Of a stretch of 64,000 bases of DNA, positions 23,840 to 35,125 are shown one piece after another. The notes under the pieces were generated by a model that did not search any database, had not been told where the DNA came from, and was given only the letters and a program-made list of their open reading frames with translations. The stretch comes from Sclerodactyla briareus (lineage: Eukaryota; Echinodermata; Holothuroidea; Dendrochirotida; Sclerodactylidae): contig JAODTK010004477.1 of NCBI GenBank assembly GCA_026419785.1, positions 62,001 through 126,000 of the forward strand. The letters run 5' to 3'. The translations under genes and the position numbers were made by a program. How positions within the stretch are numbered: the stretch's first letter is position 1; each line of letters begins with the position of its first letter.

Positions 23840-24470
23840 TGCCACACTGGACACCATACTTCATCTTTGTCTGTCCTTGTTTATGGTTATACATCTGAAG
23901 CGCTCTGCATCATCATTTGTGCTTGCTAAGAGTAGTGTAAGCAATAACTGTTTAATATGCTCGGACAGCTTCAAACCTTCAATCACAGAATGAATTAATC
24001 CTTTATCAATAAAATGCTACCTTCAGAAGTTGGACCTTTTATACCTGACTTGACTGTCCTTTCAAAGGCCTTAAGCTGAACAAACAATGCCTTACCATGT
24101 GATCGTTCATGAGAAAGACCAGAGCCACCAATTCTGAATTTCTTTTTCTAATAGTACAGTATGCACTGGTGGTGTCACCTTGACCTCTTGACCCCGGAAT
24201 TCTCCCATCCAAGATTCACAGTAAGTGGTCCTTTCCATTATATTGGCAAATTCACCCCCCTCCGATCTTCCTTCCTGAAAAAGTGAAGTAAGCCTATTCC
24301 AAAAATTCAATTGTTAGTGATCACCCCAACCAACTTGTGTGTGGATTTTGTTGAGCAAAACATTGAATGGAATTTCCTCCATGCCTCCTTTCACATTTTG
24401 GACAGCATTTGGAATTGAAGATAAGGTCACTATTCACTATTGAAGTTTTGGACTGACTTTAGAAGGCCCT
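23840..24470 (-). pseudogene. Unrecognised coding remnant inside hAT-like element
   Basis: Reading the minus strand downward gives a coherent series of frames: PNAVQNVKGGMEEIPFNVLL..NKIHTQVGWGD, NFWNRLTSLFQEGRSEGGEF..ESWMGEFRGQEVKV, LSHERSHGKALFVQLKAFER..TVKSGIKGPTSEGS, and DKGLIHSVIEGLKLSEHIKQ..LLLASTNDDAERF. Codon-like composition and continuity through several single-base frame breaks suggest an old or badly sequenced gene of the enclosing transposon. I do not recognise the family, and no catalytic residues can be assigned. Confidence 0.4.
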
Positions 24471-24628
24471 ACCGAGATAGCCCTATATGCATTGGATACT
24501 GACAAGAAACCAGAGCACCTGTGGTGCAGTAGTTCAAACCATTGTTTATGTCAGCCATTTGTAAGTTTACCAAGTGGCAACGTTTTATGAAAATCAAAAA
24601 GTACAACCAACAGCTCTGCTCCTGAACA

Positions 24629-26171
24629 CAGGGGCGGCGATCTGTGTTGAATATGGGGGGGGGGACATATGAGGGTAGCACTCTAAGCGGAGGCGCCACC
24701 ATGGGTTGGCGCGTATCGTACAAGGAAATTTATAGTTCTACAGACCCCCCAGATTTGAGGAAACGGCACTTCTGGGTTATATGGCATACGCCAACATCCC
24801 TACAATCGTCATAATTCCCGAATTTCATTCAACCATTTCAGAAACTTCTTGAATGAACTTGATCAATGTTTATTGCGTACAATTCGGGCCACTTTCGGTT
24901 GTTGACGCTTAGGGTACAAGAAATTTTGTTTTCGTTTTTATACAGACCCCCCATATTGAAGAAACACCAGCATTTTCCGGACCGTATGGCAGTAAGCAAC
25001 GTCCTAAATTGGGCAATACTTTCAGAATTCATTTTCTAGAAACATTCTTGAAGGAACTGATCGGTGTGTATTCCTTACAATTCGGGCCAGCCGCCACCAT
25101 CAGTGGACGCGTAGGGTACAAGGGAAATTTTTGTTTTAAAGACCCCTCAGAATTGTCAGGAAACGGCATTCCCGCGTCTGTATGACAATGAGCAACGTCT
25201 CTAAAATTGGCATATTTTCAGAAATTCGTATTTCAAGTAACGTTCTCGAAGGAACTAATTTGGCCAGCATCATTGGTCTTCGTATAGGTAAAGACATTTT
25301 GAGCCTAACGAATCCCCCAGATTGCCGGAAACGGTACTTCCCATGTCTTATGGCAGTAAGCAACATCCCCAAAAATTGACAATAAAATTTCTGAAATGTA
25401 TATCCCAAGAAACCTCTTGAAGGAACTGATCTTACTTTATTCATTACCATTCGCGGCCACCATCAGTTGACGCGTCCGTACAAGAAAGGTCTTACAGACA
25501 ACCCCCCCCCCAGATAGCAGGGAGCGGCACTCGGGTATTTGATTGGAAGGAATTGAGCAGTCAGCAGACAATTTGGGCCATTTTTTCAGGATTAGTTTCC
25601 GCTTTTTTTGCAAAATTTTGGTTCCAATTTCTAGTTGCAGAATTGTTCGCCCCGCTCGCGCCGTATAGTTCCCTTACGCCAATTGAACAAGTAAAGATCG
25701 GAAGTAGACTAAACTTTGGGCAGTGTTAAGAAAATTGCAAGTTGGATTCCGGATTGTGTAGGGGGGGACCAAAAAAAAAAAAAAGGGGGGGGGTGCAACA
25801 TGAATCAAGTCCTAAGCCAATTCCTCCTTCGTTGTGGGTGGCCTACCCATATGTTCACCACCCTTGAAGCTGACGCCGTATGACAAATCATATTGCCAGA
25901 ATCTGACAAAGTCCTTGTAACACGTGTGGCCCACTGCCATTATACATGTCACGGAAGACAGGATCCAGCGCGCGCACGCGATTGTTTTTCTTTTTTTCGG
26001 CCTTCTCAACAAAAAATTTAAAACAATCTAATAAGAAATATGATTAAACATTTTTGTTTTCTGCTGGGCCTCACTGTACATTATTATAGATTTTTTTCCC
26101 CTCCGCAAAATATTGGGGGAGGGGGGGATATTTGATATTATGTCCCCCCCCCCCCGTGATCGCCGCCCATG
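24629..26171. mobile_element. Nonautonomous hAT element with perfect 8-bp target duplication
   Basis: The termini are CAGGGGCGGCGATC (24629) and GATCGCCGCCCATG (26158-26171), a 14-base inverted repeat with one mismatch. The element is flanked on both sides by CCTGAACA (24621-24628 and 26172-26179). CA..TG ends and 8-base duplications are the hAT hallmark. Subterminal G-runs (24653-24662 and, as C's, 26144-26155) extend the symmetry. The interior carries a tandem array (24735-25560) and no transposase, so it depended on a partner element. It lies within the larger 23066-28041 insertion and is therefore the younger of the two. Confidence 0.9.
24735..25560 (+). repeat. About 190-base tandem array inside hAT element
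   Basis: About four to five units are marked by CAGACCCCCCAGATTG..GGAAACGGCA at about 24743, 24943, 25139, 25312 and 25495 (spacings about 200, 196, 173 and 183). Each unit also has TATGGCAGTAAGCAACGTCC, TTGAAGGAACTGATC and GGCCACCATCAGTTGACGCG. No open frame persists. Confidence 0.85.
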
Positions 26172-26859
26172 CCTGAACACACCAAGTTTGAAAGTTGACT
26201 CTATCTATATAGCTAGAGTTATAATAACATGCTAACATTTGCAAATCGCCTCAGATGGCCTTTCCTCATGCAAAACACAGGGAGCAAGTAGTTCGAAACT
26301 ATTGCTAAACAACAGGAAATATCGTTTGCCTGATCAAGGTAAGATTAAAACCCGAGGAGTGCCTAGCCCATGCCCGTCAACTTACTACAGAAAGATGATG
26401 CAGTAATAATTGTGACTTTTCAATATGGGTACTACTTTTTTAAAATGGCATTAAGAACATGGACCAAGACTCTAGGTGGACAATGATGGTGTGTAAAATG
26501 TATTTACTGTAAATCATTGTACCAGCATATTTACCTGTTGAGCTAAACAGAGCATCAAAGGTGCTGTAGCTCGTATTATCCATTTATCAAAGTAATTGGC
26601 ACTGATGTGACAAAAATGTGATGGTAAACAAGCCTACCCATAAACCTAGAGAGCCTTTATGCTTGATAGCCAAAGTCTCTTGACCAACATTGCATTGAAA
26701 TTAGGAACCAAGTAGTCAATTCTATTATGAGCAAAACTATGAAGGAAAGCCAACGTCATCTGTAAAAGCAGCAAGGTTTTGTGCTTTTCAAAAATGGTCA
26801 TCAAATTGACTCAATTCACGAAAAACCTCACGTGCACCCGTGAAAGGACCAATTCCACC

Positions 26860-27400
26860 CGGTCAATTCCCCCTAAACGGAATTTTTGTGTGGTCAGAAT
26901 AGGGTCAGGGGACAAAAAGGGTACGGGTGGTGGGAGTGCCGGGGAACCGTGTGCCACCACTGGTCGTGAGGACACTGAGCACATGCCATGGACTATTTCC
27001 AAACTGATTGGAGAAGCAGTATTTCGACCTTTTCACGCCCAAAAAACCATTTAGGGTCAAAGTGAGAACTAGATGACCACTGACCCGAAATTTCATAACA
27101 TCCCCACATGTACCGATTGGTCAGTGATAACATTGAACGATATCATATATATCCAATCAATCTATAGGAGACTCTTTTGGGCTGTTGACCCCAAAAATGG
27201 ACCCTTTGTGACCCATAAAGGAACCCTGACCCAAGTTCCTGAACACCGCATATGCCCCACAGTTCAGTGATGACATTGACCACCATTTCATGATCAACCC
27301 ATTCAATCTGTATAAGAATGAAGCATTTTGCCGTTTGGACCCCAAAATTTTTTGGGGTCAAATAACCCTTTTTATATTTATTTTTAAAACAACGCGCACC
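26860..27400 (+). repeat. TGACCC-rich diverged tandem repeats
   Basis: Several diverged rounds contain TTGTG.GGTCA / GACCCCAAAA, CACATGTACCGATTGGTCAGTG / CCACAGTTCAGTGATGAC and ATCCAATCAATCTATAGGAG / CCCATTCAATCTGTATAAGA. The period is roughly 165 bases. It lies in the right half of the 23066-28041 element. Confidence 0.5.
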
Positions 27401-29490
27401 CGAGATGACCCTTCACTTGTCATCACCGTGACCAAGTTTCATCATTATCCTTGAAAGAATGGGCGAGAGGAGCATTTAAACCAATTGTTGATGTGGCAGT
27501 ATAAGCGCATACATGTATGGCTTATACCCCCATGCAGCTCTATCCTTCAATCTAATAATTCACATTCATAGCTGCAGGATTCAAAGAGGTGGTATAACGA
27601 TACTTCTCTAAGGGGGCATTAGACTAGAGGGGGAGTTAGAATAGGGAGGGAGAATGGGTGATACGACTATTTTATAAAATAGAGTAGGTCATGGGTTCAA
27701 TGTTATTTAATGTTCACACAACAGCATCAGATGAACTTGCTTTCATTTAAAATCCTCTATAGGCTTAAGCACTTTTGCCCTGAACTCATTTACAAGTGTG
27801 CATGTATGCAGCGGAGCAATTGAGGCACAAGCTGTATCCCATCTGTGAGCTATGTGGAGTACATATGTAGCCTACACACCTGACTTTCAGATACATTAGG
27901 ATAGAAAGATCTTTATGGCAATACATCATTTTTAATCCAATTTTATGATTTTATGATTTACCCTTCAATTTTTGCTATTTTATGCTACCTTCCCAGTTTC
28001 AAATCATCTTTTATGAATTTTAGGCCCTCTGGGAGGCCTTGATCTATCGACCATCATTATCTCTGAACATCAGCACTGTGCAACAGTATTTGAGGGGGAT
28101 ACAAGATGTTGCAGTAATTTTTTCATATTTGTTCCCTAGGGCTCAACATTCCCAAAGACCTGCAATGGCCCTCTACACAGGGACCGGTAACAATGTAACT
28201 TAGAAGAACATCAATTGAAGCTTTTGGAAGGAGATGCCATTTCAAGTACCAAGTGTGGAAATTTCATAAAATGGGCCCACATGCCCAGGTAGGACCTTGG
28301 ACAAAATTTCCTGAACACCCGAATGTCCGGGCTGTTAGACTCACATTATGAACGCATGTCAGCACGGTGCAACAAAATTCGTAAGAGAAGCATTTTGGGT
28401 GATTCTACATGATGGGCTCTATGGCCCCACTGGCCTAAATTCCTGGCACCATGAAGGTATGGTGTCAAATTGGACCCAGCCATTATGACTGAACATGAGC
28501 ACGGTCCAACAAAATTTGTAGGAGATACAAGTTTTGCAAGTATGTCATAATGATGGGCCCTATGGCCAAACTGGGCCTTGAGCCCAAAATTCCTGATACC
28601 CTCAATAGGCCCTACACCAAAGAACTTTACCCTGTACTTGAAGAATATCATTTAATCTGTGTGGGAGAATGTCATTTCAAGTACCATTGTGTGAAATTTT
28701 CATAAATGTCCCACTGCCATGTGGGACCTTAGACTGAATTCCCTGAACACCCCAAAGGGTGGGCCGTTAGATCACTATGACCGCAATGTCGCACTGTGCA
28801 CTGAAATTTGTAAGAGGGAGAAGCATTTTGCATAATTCCCAGGGTCCACAGGCCCGACTGGGCCTGGGACTAATCCCTGTGCAGCCCCTTAAGTTACAGC
28901 TATTGGACCATCTTCTGACAGAACTCAGCACGTGCAACAAATTTGTAATAGAATCCAGATTTTTGCAATATTCATATAATGGGCCTGGGGGCCCAAACTG
29001 TCTTGAACCAATTCCTTTACCCCCCCTGATGGCCCTCTACCCAGACCATACATGTAACTTTGAAGAACATCATTGAATCTTGTGGATGAATGCCTTTCCA
29101 GTACTATTGTGTGAATGTTCATAAAATGGGCTCTCTCGGTCCCAGTTGTGACCATGGCCCAAAATTCCTGAACACCCCCGAAGGTACGACTGTCATACCA
29201 TCATTAGAACCGAACATCAGCACTGTGCATTAAAATTTGTAGGAGGAGATACATTTTTTAATTGTTACACATATGGTTTATACTGCACCTTTAATGACCT
29301 TTGACTGACCTTCACAACGTCAAACATGTCCCATGGGTCAATAAACATTGTGTCAAGTTTGGTCGACAATCCATCACAGAATGACTTATTGGGGGCCAAG
29401 AAGGCAATTGTTACCACACGGATCGATAGATATATAGATAGAGTGACATACAGATTCCAATAGCTCAACCAGCATAGCTGGGTTGAGCTA

Positions 29491-29815
29491 AATATGCCTC
29501 TCCTGGCAAAATAGTTTCGAAGCACACATATGATTCCAAAAAGTGCTCTCCTGTGGTATCCCAGGAGAGCAATTGCCAAGTTTTTCAATCATCATAAAGC
29601 TGCTGGACAACTTCTGACAAGACAGGGGCAATCGATGTTTGCCTTACCAAACTATCAAGAATCATAATGTCAATATAAATTTCTCACCTATCATTCTAAT
29701 CCACTTAAACTGCGCAGTTCTGAGGTTGAAATATGTTATTTATGGCAGCAACTAACCTAGATTTCCTATATAATGTGCGTCTGACTGGTAACCCAAAACT
29801 GACCTAAGAGGTCCC
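29491..29815. other. Spacer with one hairpin
   Basis: TGCTCTCCTG-TGGTATCC-CAGGAGAGCA is a perfect 10-base inverted repeat at about 29542-29569, similar in sequence to the GGGGAGC..GCTCTCCCC hairpin at 22777 on the other side of family-P copy 4. No gene. Confidence 0.45.
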
Positions 29816-30960
29816 TGCCAGGAGCCTGTTGCGGATGTCTCGGGTCGGCTTTTCCCCCTTCCTCCCCCGACGTTGGAGACGGGACCGGCTGCTGGAGATG
29901 ACGAAGATGAATTGCGCCGCTTCCGTGGCGCTTCCTGTGACCGCTGGCGCGGGAAGTGGGACGCCTGCGGCTCCTCTCTCCGTACCCCGTCATCCGCCTG
30001 GCCCTGTGCCTGGCCGGTAGAGCTCACTAACTCCCTTTGGGATGAGGAGCTATGCTGCCACCTGGATGCCGGCGCCATGTTGTCCGTGGCCAGGCCCGCC
30101 TCCTCTTCCCCGAACCGGCATCTCGCTCCGGGCCGCGGCGGCGCCTGGCCCGGTAGCCGGGCGGCTGCCGGCTCCAATACACACACCGCCGGCCGCCCGT
30201 CTCTCTCTCGGCCCTCCCCGTAACGGTTGCCCGGCTGCGCCGGCAGCTCAGGGGGGTAGGTCGGGCTCCTATGATCCTGTGATCCCTTGTCCGGTCCAAC
30301 CGTGGTGTCCATCACGGGTCCCTCGGCTAACCCTCGCCTCCTACGGATGCCGGGAGTTTGCCGTGGCGCCATCGGCTCCCCCAACAAGGTATACTGATGC
30401 CATTGGTTCCCTGTTTCTCCCTATGACCCGTACCCCCTTCCACTGTCCAACCGGTGGGTCATCACGGGTCCTCAGCTAACCCCGCAACCCCGCCGGTCCA
30501 TACGGACTCCGAAGTGTTGGCTGTGGCGCCTCGTCTCCCCAAAGGATTACATGCCATGGTTCCCTTTTTGGGGTCTCCTAGGATCCGTGACCCTTCTGGT
30601 CCCCCGGTGGATCCTCACGGGTCCTCTCTCTCGGCTACCCAGTCGGTCCCTACGGATGCCGGAGGTTGGCCGTGGACCTCGACTCCCCAAAGGGATTACC
30701 GACGGGTTCCCTACCCACACTTCTCAACCATTGGGTTTTGGCTCGCCTGGCCGCAATCACGGACCGCGACGAACCCGAGCTCGATCCCCCCGAGCTCCTG
30801 GGGTTCCCCCCCGCTCACTTCCCTTGGAATCTCTGGGCCATCTTTGTCTGGCGTCTCCTCCTCTTTCTTCTTCTCTGCCCAGCAAGTCGACGATGAAGCT
30901 ATCCTGCTCCAAGGTCTGGTACACGAACGCGATTGACGCTGTGGCACGTGCGGCAACGTG
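29816..30960. repeat. GC-rich island with three tandem units of about 145 bases
   Basis: The composition jumps to very GC- and CpG-rich against an AT-rich background. At 30290-30720 a unit is repeated about three times, with CACGGGTCC(C)TC(G)GCTA, CTACGGATGCCGG(G/A)GTT, GCCGTGGCGCC/TCG and CTCCCCAAAGGGATTAC. Frames are open on both strands, including a 211-codon minus-strand frame (29752-30387) rich in Arg, Ser, Pro and Gly, which is expected in GC-rich DNA. No domain is recognised. It could be a CpG island, a transposon segment or a disordered-protein exon; I cannot decide. Confidence 0.6.
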
Positions 30961-30999
30961 GGCATCCTGGTGGCGGTCCCACGACGTGAATTTTACCTG

Positions 31000-31175
31000 A
31001 ACAAGCCATACAAATATTCAATGGCTGTTTTAGGGACAGGAGGCTTCCGCCCTTGATGTTCCCTTCTGTCGATATGTTTCTTGAAGGCGAGCATGGTTGG
31101 GGTGACAATACTGCTTCCTCTGACAATTTGTTCCAATTCTTTCCGCACTCCTCGTCGCTCAAAAAAAAAAAAAAA
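31000..31175 (-). mobile_element. LINE reverse-transcriptase tail fragment
   Basis: The minus strand reads KNWNKLSEEAV, then after one frame break TPTMLAFKKHIDRRE. This is the pattern at the end of CR1/L2-like LINE open reading frames: an Arg-Val-x-x-x-WN-x-LP-x-x-VV helix followed by a Ser-x-x-x-F-K-x-x-(L/I)-D helix. The fragment is about 170 bases, 5'-truncated and frameshifted. The assignment uses a short motif only. Confidence 0.4.
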
Positions 31176-31984
31176 AGTATTTTCTCCTGACCTCCAACTG
31201 GTATACCGTGCTTTTTTTTCTGGAATTCCCTCTTGTACGACCAGTGTTGCACGGTTTTATTTTGGGGGGGAAATTCCCCCCTTTCGGGAAAATTTGGGGG
31301 GATCTACAAAAAGTGGGGGGTATTTCTAGAATTTGTTTATTTGCTGTCACTAACCCATATTGCAGTGCCGCGCATTTTGCGATGGATATTCTCAGCATGG
31401 TATATGTCAGCCAACATAAGCCCAGTTTTGATGAAGCAATTGTATGCCATGTCTGTTTTTCAGGATTATTCTAACAACAAACACAAACACAAAACTGCAT
31501 TGTATTTTTGAATGAAAAAATCATTGAGCCTAGTACCCAACCTTCCCTTCCCCCCCCTTTTCCCTCAAACAAATCTGCCACTCTCTGCACCCCCCACCCT
31601 CCCACTCTATGCCCCCTCTTTGAGACGACGATCATTGCAACTTACCCAAACCGATTGCGCCTATGGTCAGTGGCTGGATCGCGTTAAAAAAATACTGTCG
31701 GGATTCCTACTATTTTTCCCTCAGCTCCAATTAAATTAGTATTCAGTGGGCCATAGCCGTATCATCACTCATTTGAGCGATGGCCGAAGACCATTTCCCC
31801 ACAAACAAATCCAAAACCTGTCCCCCACACCTGAATCTATTATCTCCTTCCCCACCAAGTCCTATGCATGAATCACCATCACATGTAAAATTGGTTTGAA
31901 TACTTTTAGATTTAGCTGTGCCGTGCAAAAAAAAAAAAATTCCCCCCGTTTAACAACAATCCACCACAACCCACACACTGTGGC
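31176..31984. other. No gene recognised; homopolymer-rich
   Basis: It contains an A-run (31160), G- and C-rich short runs (31263-31320, 31548-31600), and an A-run at 31927 followed by TTCCCCCC. No motif was identified. Confidence 0.4.
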
Positions 31985-33925
31985 CTAGCTGCTATAACGT
32001 GCCCTGGCAGTGTATCAAAACCATATATATACCTATGCACATGCCTTGTGTAGGGCTATTGGCGGCTGAGATCGTGAATGACGAACATTGGGTACATACT
32101 CCTGGAATCTTACACCTACTTGAAGTAAGCTAACAAAATGGAATATTGAAGTATTTCTATTTTGACCTCGATCACTTATGACTGCTATTACGCAGAACTT
32201 TGCAGGAAGTAACGTTTAGCCTAATCTTATACAGTCATCATATTTTTTTTTATTAGGGCAAATCTATGTGCATATGTTATGTTGCAACTGTAACACCTCT
32301 CGCCATAGCAATCATACACTCAGACTAGAAGCACTATAAGTTGTTTACACTTGCAGCAAATTGGGGTTTGCGATGAGGTGCTTGGTACCGAGTATTGCGC
32401 ATAGATGTTGTGTAGTGCTCTGAAGAACCGAGTCGTCATCATATATACGGAACTCTTCTACGTTAGCAATATGACTTCTGTGTCTGCTCGTGTAGTTGCA
32501 CAATATTATTGAATGAATGGTATACATTTTTTTTATGTGCCATTGATTAATAAGTACTTGGGCTTTTCATTTGTGTTGTTTTTTGTTTGGTGTACGTAAA
32601 ATCTCCATCGCAAAAAAAATATGGAATTTCCCGCATAATGACCAATTTCTCTGCGGTAATCATGAGAGGATTGCGCGAATCCCGCAAGCGCGCAACCTTA
32701 GCGCGAACACTGTGGTAGCAAATGCAGGCATGCACAGGCGCTTTCCATGAAAAAAGTAGGAGAAAAAGTGGTCGAAATTTTCGAAACGTAGGATTTTGAT
32801 CGAAAGTAGGAGCAAGTAGGAATTCATTGATTCTCTGTTGATATTCACCAGCAGGATTCATCAACAGAGTCATGTCCCCTTAACTGACTAGACCATACAG
32901 CCATATATGAAAGAACAATATATCCACATTTATTTCCTGTTCTTCTCATTATTCTCACATCAATAGCTACTGGTGAATCGGCACACATGAGGGACAGTAA
33001 CTTGAAAACCATACAATGTAACTGTGCATTAGCTTGGGTGAGTTTGTATGACATGCATGAATATTTCCAGTGATATTCCTCTACCAGCCTTCAGTATTCG
33101 AAAGAGATTGACAATTACTGGAAGATCATATATTTTATACACTTCAGGCCGACTGAACTTACTGACAGAGACTACAACAAGGATCTGAATACAGTGGCTA
33201 ATACCCGGCTCAAGATGATTGTAGGTACCTGTTAAGTGTCACTTTGGGAAAAAAAATGATGTAGTGAAGGTCATAACTGTTCATTAGTCATGAAATTGTC
33301 AACACATGCTTACTTCAAAGCAGCGCAATAGGGCAATCCATGGAAGTGAAGATCTCACTCGGAAATCTTTCTGAATATTGTTCATTTAGTCACCACATAA
33401 CCTTTTATTTGAGTCCCCAGATTTAATCAAAAGATGTTTTCCCCATAAATCCTCTTTCTGGGTTTTACCCTACAAATTATGCAACAATTCGCACATTTTC
33501 GAATCTTTTGCCCAAATTTTTTGGAAGAAAAAACCCTTGTATTATCATGTAGTAAATGTCATACCTGTTCTTAGTCATTAGTCATGACATTGTCAACACA
33601 TGCTTCCTTTCACAACAGTGAAAATTAACACATTAGATTGATCATTATTACCCTTGAGCTATATATAACACTACTGACTAGGGAAGGTTTGTTAGTAGGC
33701 ACTGCTGAGACAGACAACACACTGATTTTTGAATGATCACACGATAATTCAATACTATCAGTGTCACTCATTAACTATTTTGGTGGTAGAACCAAACCCC
33801 GCACCACCATACGCTACAAAGTTGTATGGGCTCAATATATATTTACAATGCACTTCTACAATTAACAAGTATGATTTTCTACATGGTAATCTCGTTAAAA
33901 AAAAAGTTTCATAACACAAAGCCAC
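31985..33925 (+). repeat. Duplicated segment A (first copy)
   Basis: It is collinear over about 1.9 kb with 35115-37045. Shared landmarks are CAGTGTATCAAA, GCTGAGATCGTGAATGAC, TACGCAGAACTTTGCA, CGCGAA..GCGCAACCTTAGCGCG, AGTAGGAGAAAAAGT, TTGATTCTCTGTTGA..TTCACCAGCAGGATTCATCA, TTATTTCCTGTTCTTCTCATT and CACTACTGA. Copies differ by many one-base indels. No coding frame is conserved between the two copies. Confidence 0.85.
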
Positions 33926-33934
33926 AACACGTGG

Positions 33935-35125
33935 CAACAGGGCTGGGGCAGTGCTACTTACTGACTGCTTAGATCTAGGTTTTCTTGAGTTGATAGACCT
34001 GTTAGTTTACATTACACCAACCGTACGTTAGGCTAGATTATTCTTTTGCTTTGCTAACTTTGACGAGGGGAGTGATTGATCACTTTCTCTAATCTTTTTG
34101 ATGGTCACAGCACAGTTCTCAAACTAATAATAATTGGAAGTCTTTAGACCAAATTCGTCATTCGATGTTGTGGGACTGTTTCGGCTATGTACAAACCATG
34201 AGCTTTTGGTGTACTGAGGATAACACTAGCCTAACAGTGGCCTCTTAAGCCCAGCTATCGACTGTTGATGGCTGCTACTTTATACATAACAGCTACCCAC
34301 GACTGTACTGCCCGTGCCAAAATGTGCAAGGGATGAAGGCTATTTTACAAACCAACTAAAGATTGCACATAAATGAGTGTTTTAAATGTCCTGTGAGCAA
34401 GGCCTAGCATATCACCCTTGGGGACTTAGCTTGATATCTGGGTGTTGCCAGCTAGCTCTTCTAGTTTTTGGTTGTTGTTACTGGAGCGTATCCACGTACG
34501 ATAGCTATAAAATTAAACTTAAACGTGAGGCCTTAATACAAGGATTGGGGGCAGAACTTAAGCTACGTGAGATCTAATACTGCTATTCTGTCAAGAAACT
34601 TCCCTCTGACTCTGCATAAACATAACAACATCAGATAACAGGCATGTACAGGTGGTAGCCTAATTAGCAACAAGTGCTCAGTATCATTCCATGTGAACAC
34701 TCACACGATGGTTGACAGAACCTTGTTTCAAATATAGTATTGATGGTGCAGAATATTGTGGGATCTATCCTGCAGCTTTACGCAGTGCTATCTATCTTAA
34801 AAGCCTCTTCAAATCATTAGGGTCGATGGTTGACTTAGGCTTGTTGAATGCACTTGTGCTTAATATTCGTGGGATTGGGATATCGTTCCCACCTGATTGG
34901 TGTGCAGGATTAACTGGGTCAAAATTATATCGTCCTAGGCCTAGTAAATTAACAAGCACATCAGTTTCCCTGGCTGCAAATAATGAATTAATAAAATGCC
35001 GACTCGAGGATTGGAACCCTTGAAAAAGAGCTGGACCCCTTAGATTTCAGCGATGTGATTTGTTAAGGGTCCGAAAGCCTTTGCCTCAGACTCTACCACT
35101 AATTTTTGGGCTTGGCGCTACCTCT
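33935..35125 (+). repeat. Dispersed repeat B (first copy, between A and A')
   Basis: It matches 52075-53285 in inverted orientation along its whole 1.2 kb, with landmarks ACCGTACGTTAGGCT, CCAGCTATCGACTGTTGA, GTGAGGCCTTAA.ACAAGGAT, GTGAACACTCACACGATGG and the end GGGTCCGAAAGCC..GGGCTTGGCGCTACC. The outermost bases (CAGGGGTAGCGCC at 52076; CAGGGCTGG at 33949) resemble hAT-type CAGG ends, but no target duplication is seen. The middle has no open frame of note. Confidence 0.8.

Larger units (their letters stand above)
23066..28041. mobile_element. hAT-like DNA transposon inserted in family P
   Basis: The left end CAGGCCTCCCAG (23066-23077) and the right end CTGGGAGGCCTTG (28029-28041) are inverted matches. 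Both subterminal regions are TTTTATGATTTTATG-like. The interrupted host monomer has AGCTATTT on the left and ATCTATCG on the right, consistent with a diverged 8-base target duplication of an ancestral GCTATTAG. It is about 5 kb long and contains an unrecognised minus-strand coding remnant (23840-24470), the nested element 24629-26171, AGCACC..GGTGC hairpin fragments (24513, 26553), and GGTCA-rich tandem repeats (26860-27400). The CAGG..CCTG termini and 8-base duplication point to hAT. No transposase catalytic motif was recognised. Confidence 0.65.
22821..29490 (+). repeat. Family P repeat, copy 4, split by a hAT-like insertion
   Basis: The start GAGCACCAATGGTGCTGTAG (22821) is followed by GCACAAATGTACC..ACAAATGTACAATTATGTGAC. 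The end is the palindrome TAGCTCAACCAGC-ATA-GCTGGGTTGAGCTA (29461-29490). The core GGTTACAGCTATT of a monomer is cut at 23065, and its continuation CTATCGACCATCATTATCTC-TGAACATCAGCACTGTGC resumes at 28044. Without the insert the copy would be about 1.7 kb, similar to copy 3. Monomers between 28040 and 29230 alternate at about 140 and 290 bases. Confidence 0.7.

Noticed and set aside
24735-25560. CRISPR-like array
   Set aside because: Repeat units are diverged along their full length of about 190 bases with no constant-repeat/variable-spacer pattern, and they lie inside a hAT element in an animal genome.
29752-30387. 211-codon minus-strand open frame
   Set aside because: Lies in a GC-rich tandem-repeat island where frames are open on both strands. 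Low-complexity Arg/Ser/Pro composition and no domain. Kept only as part of the island.
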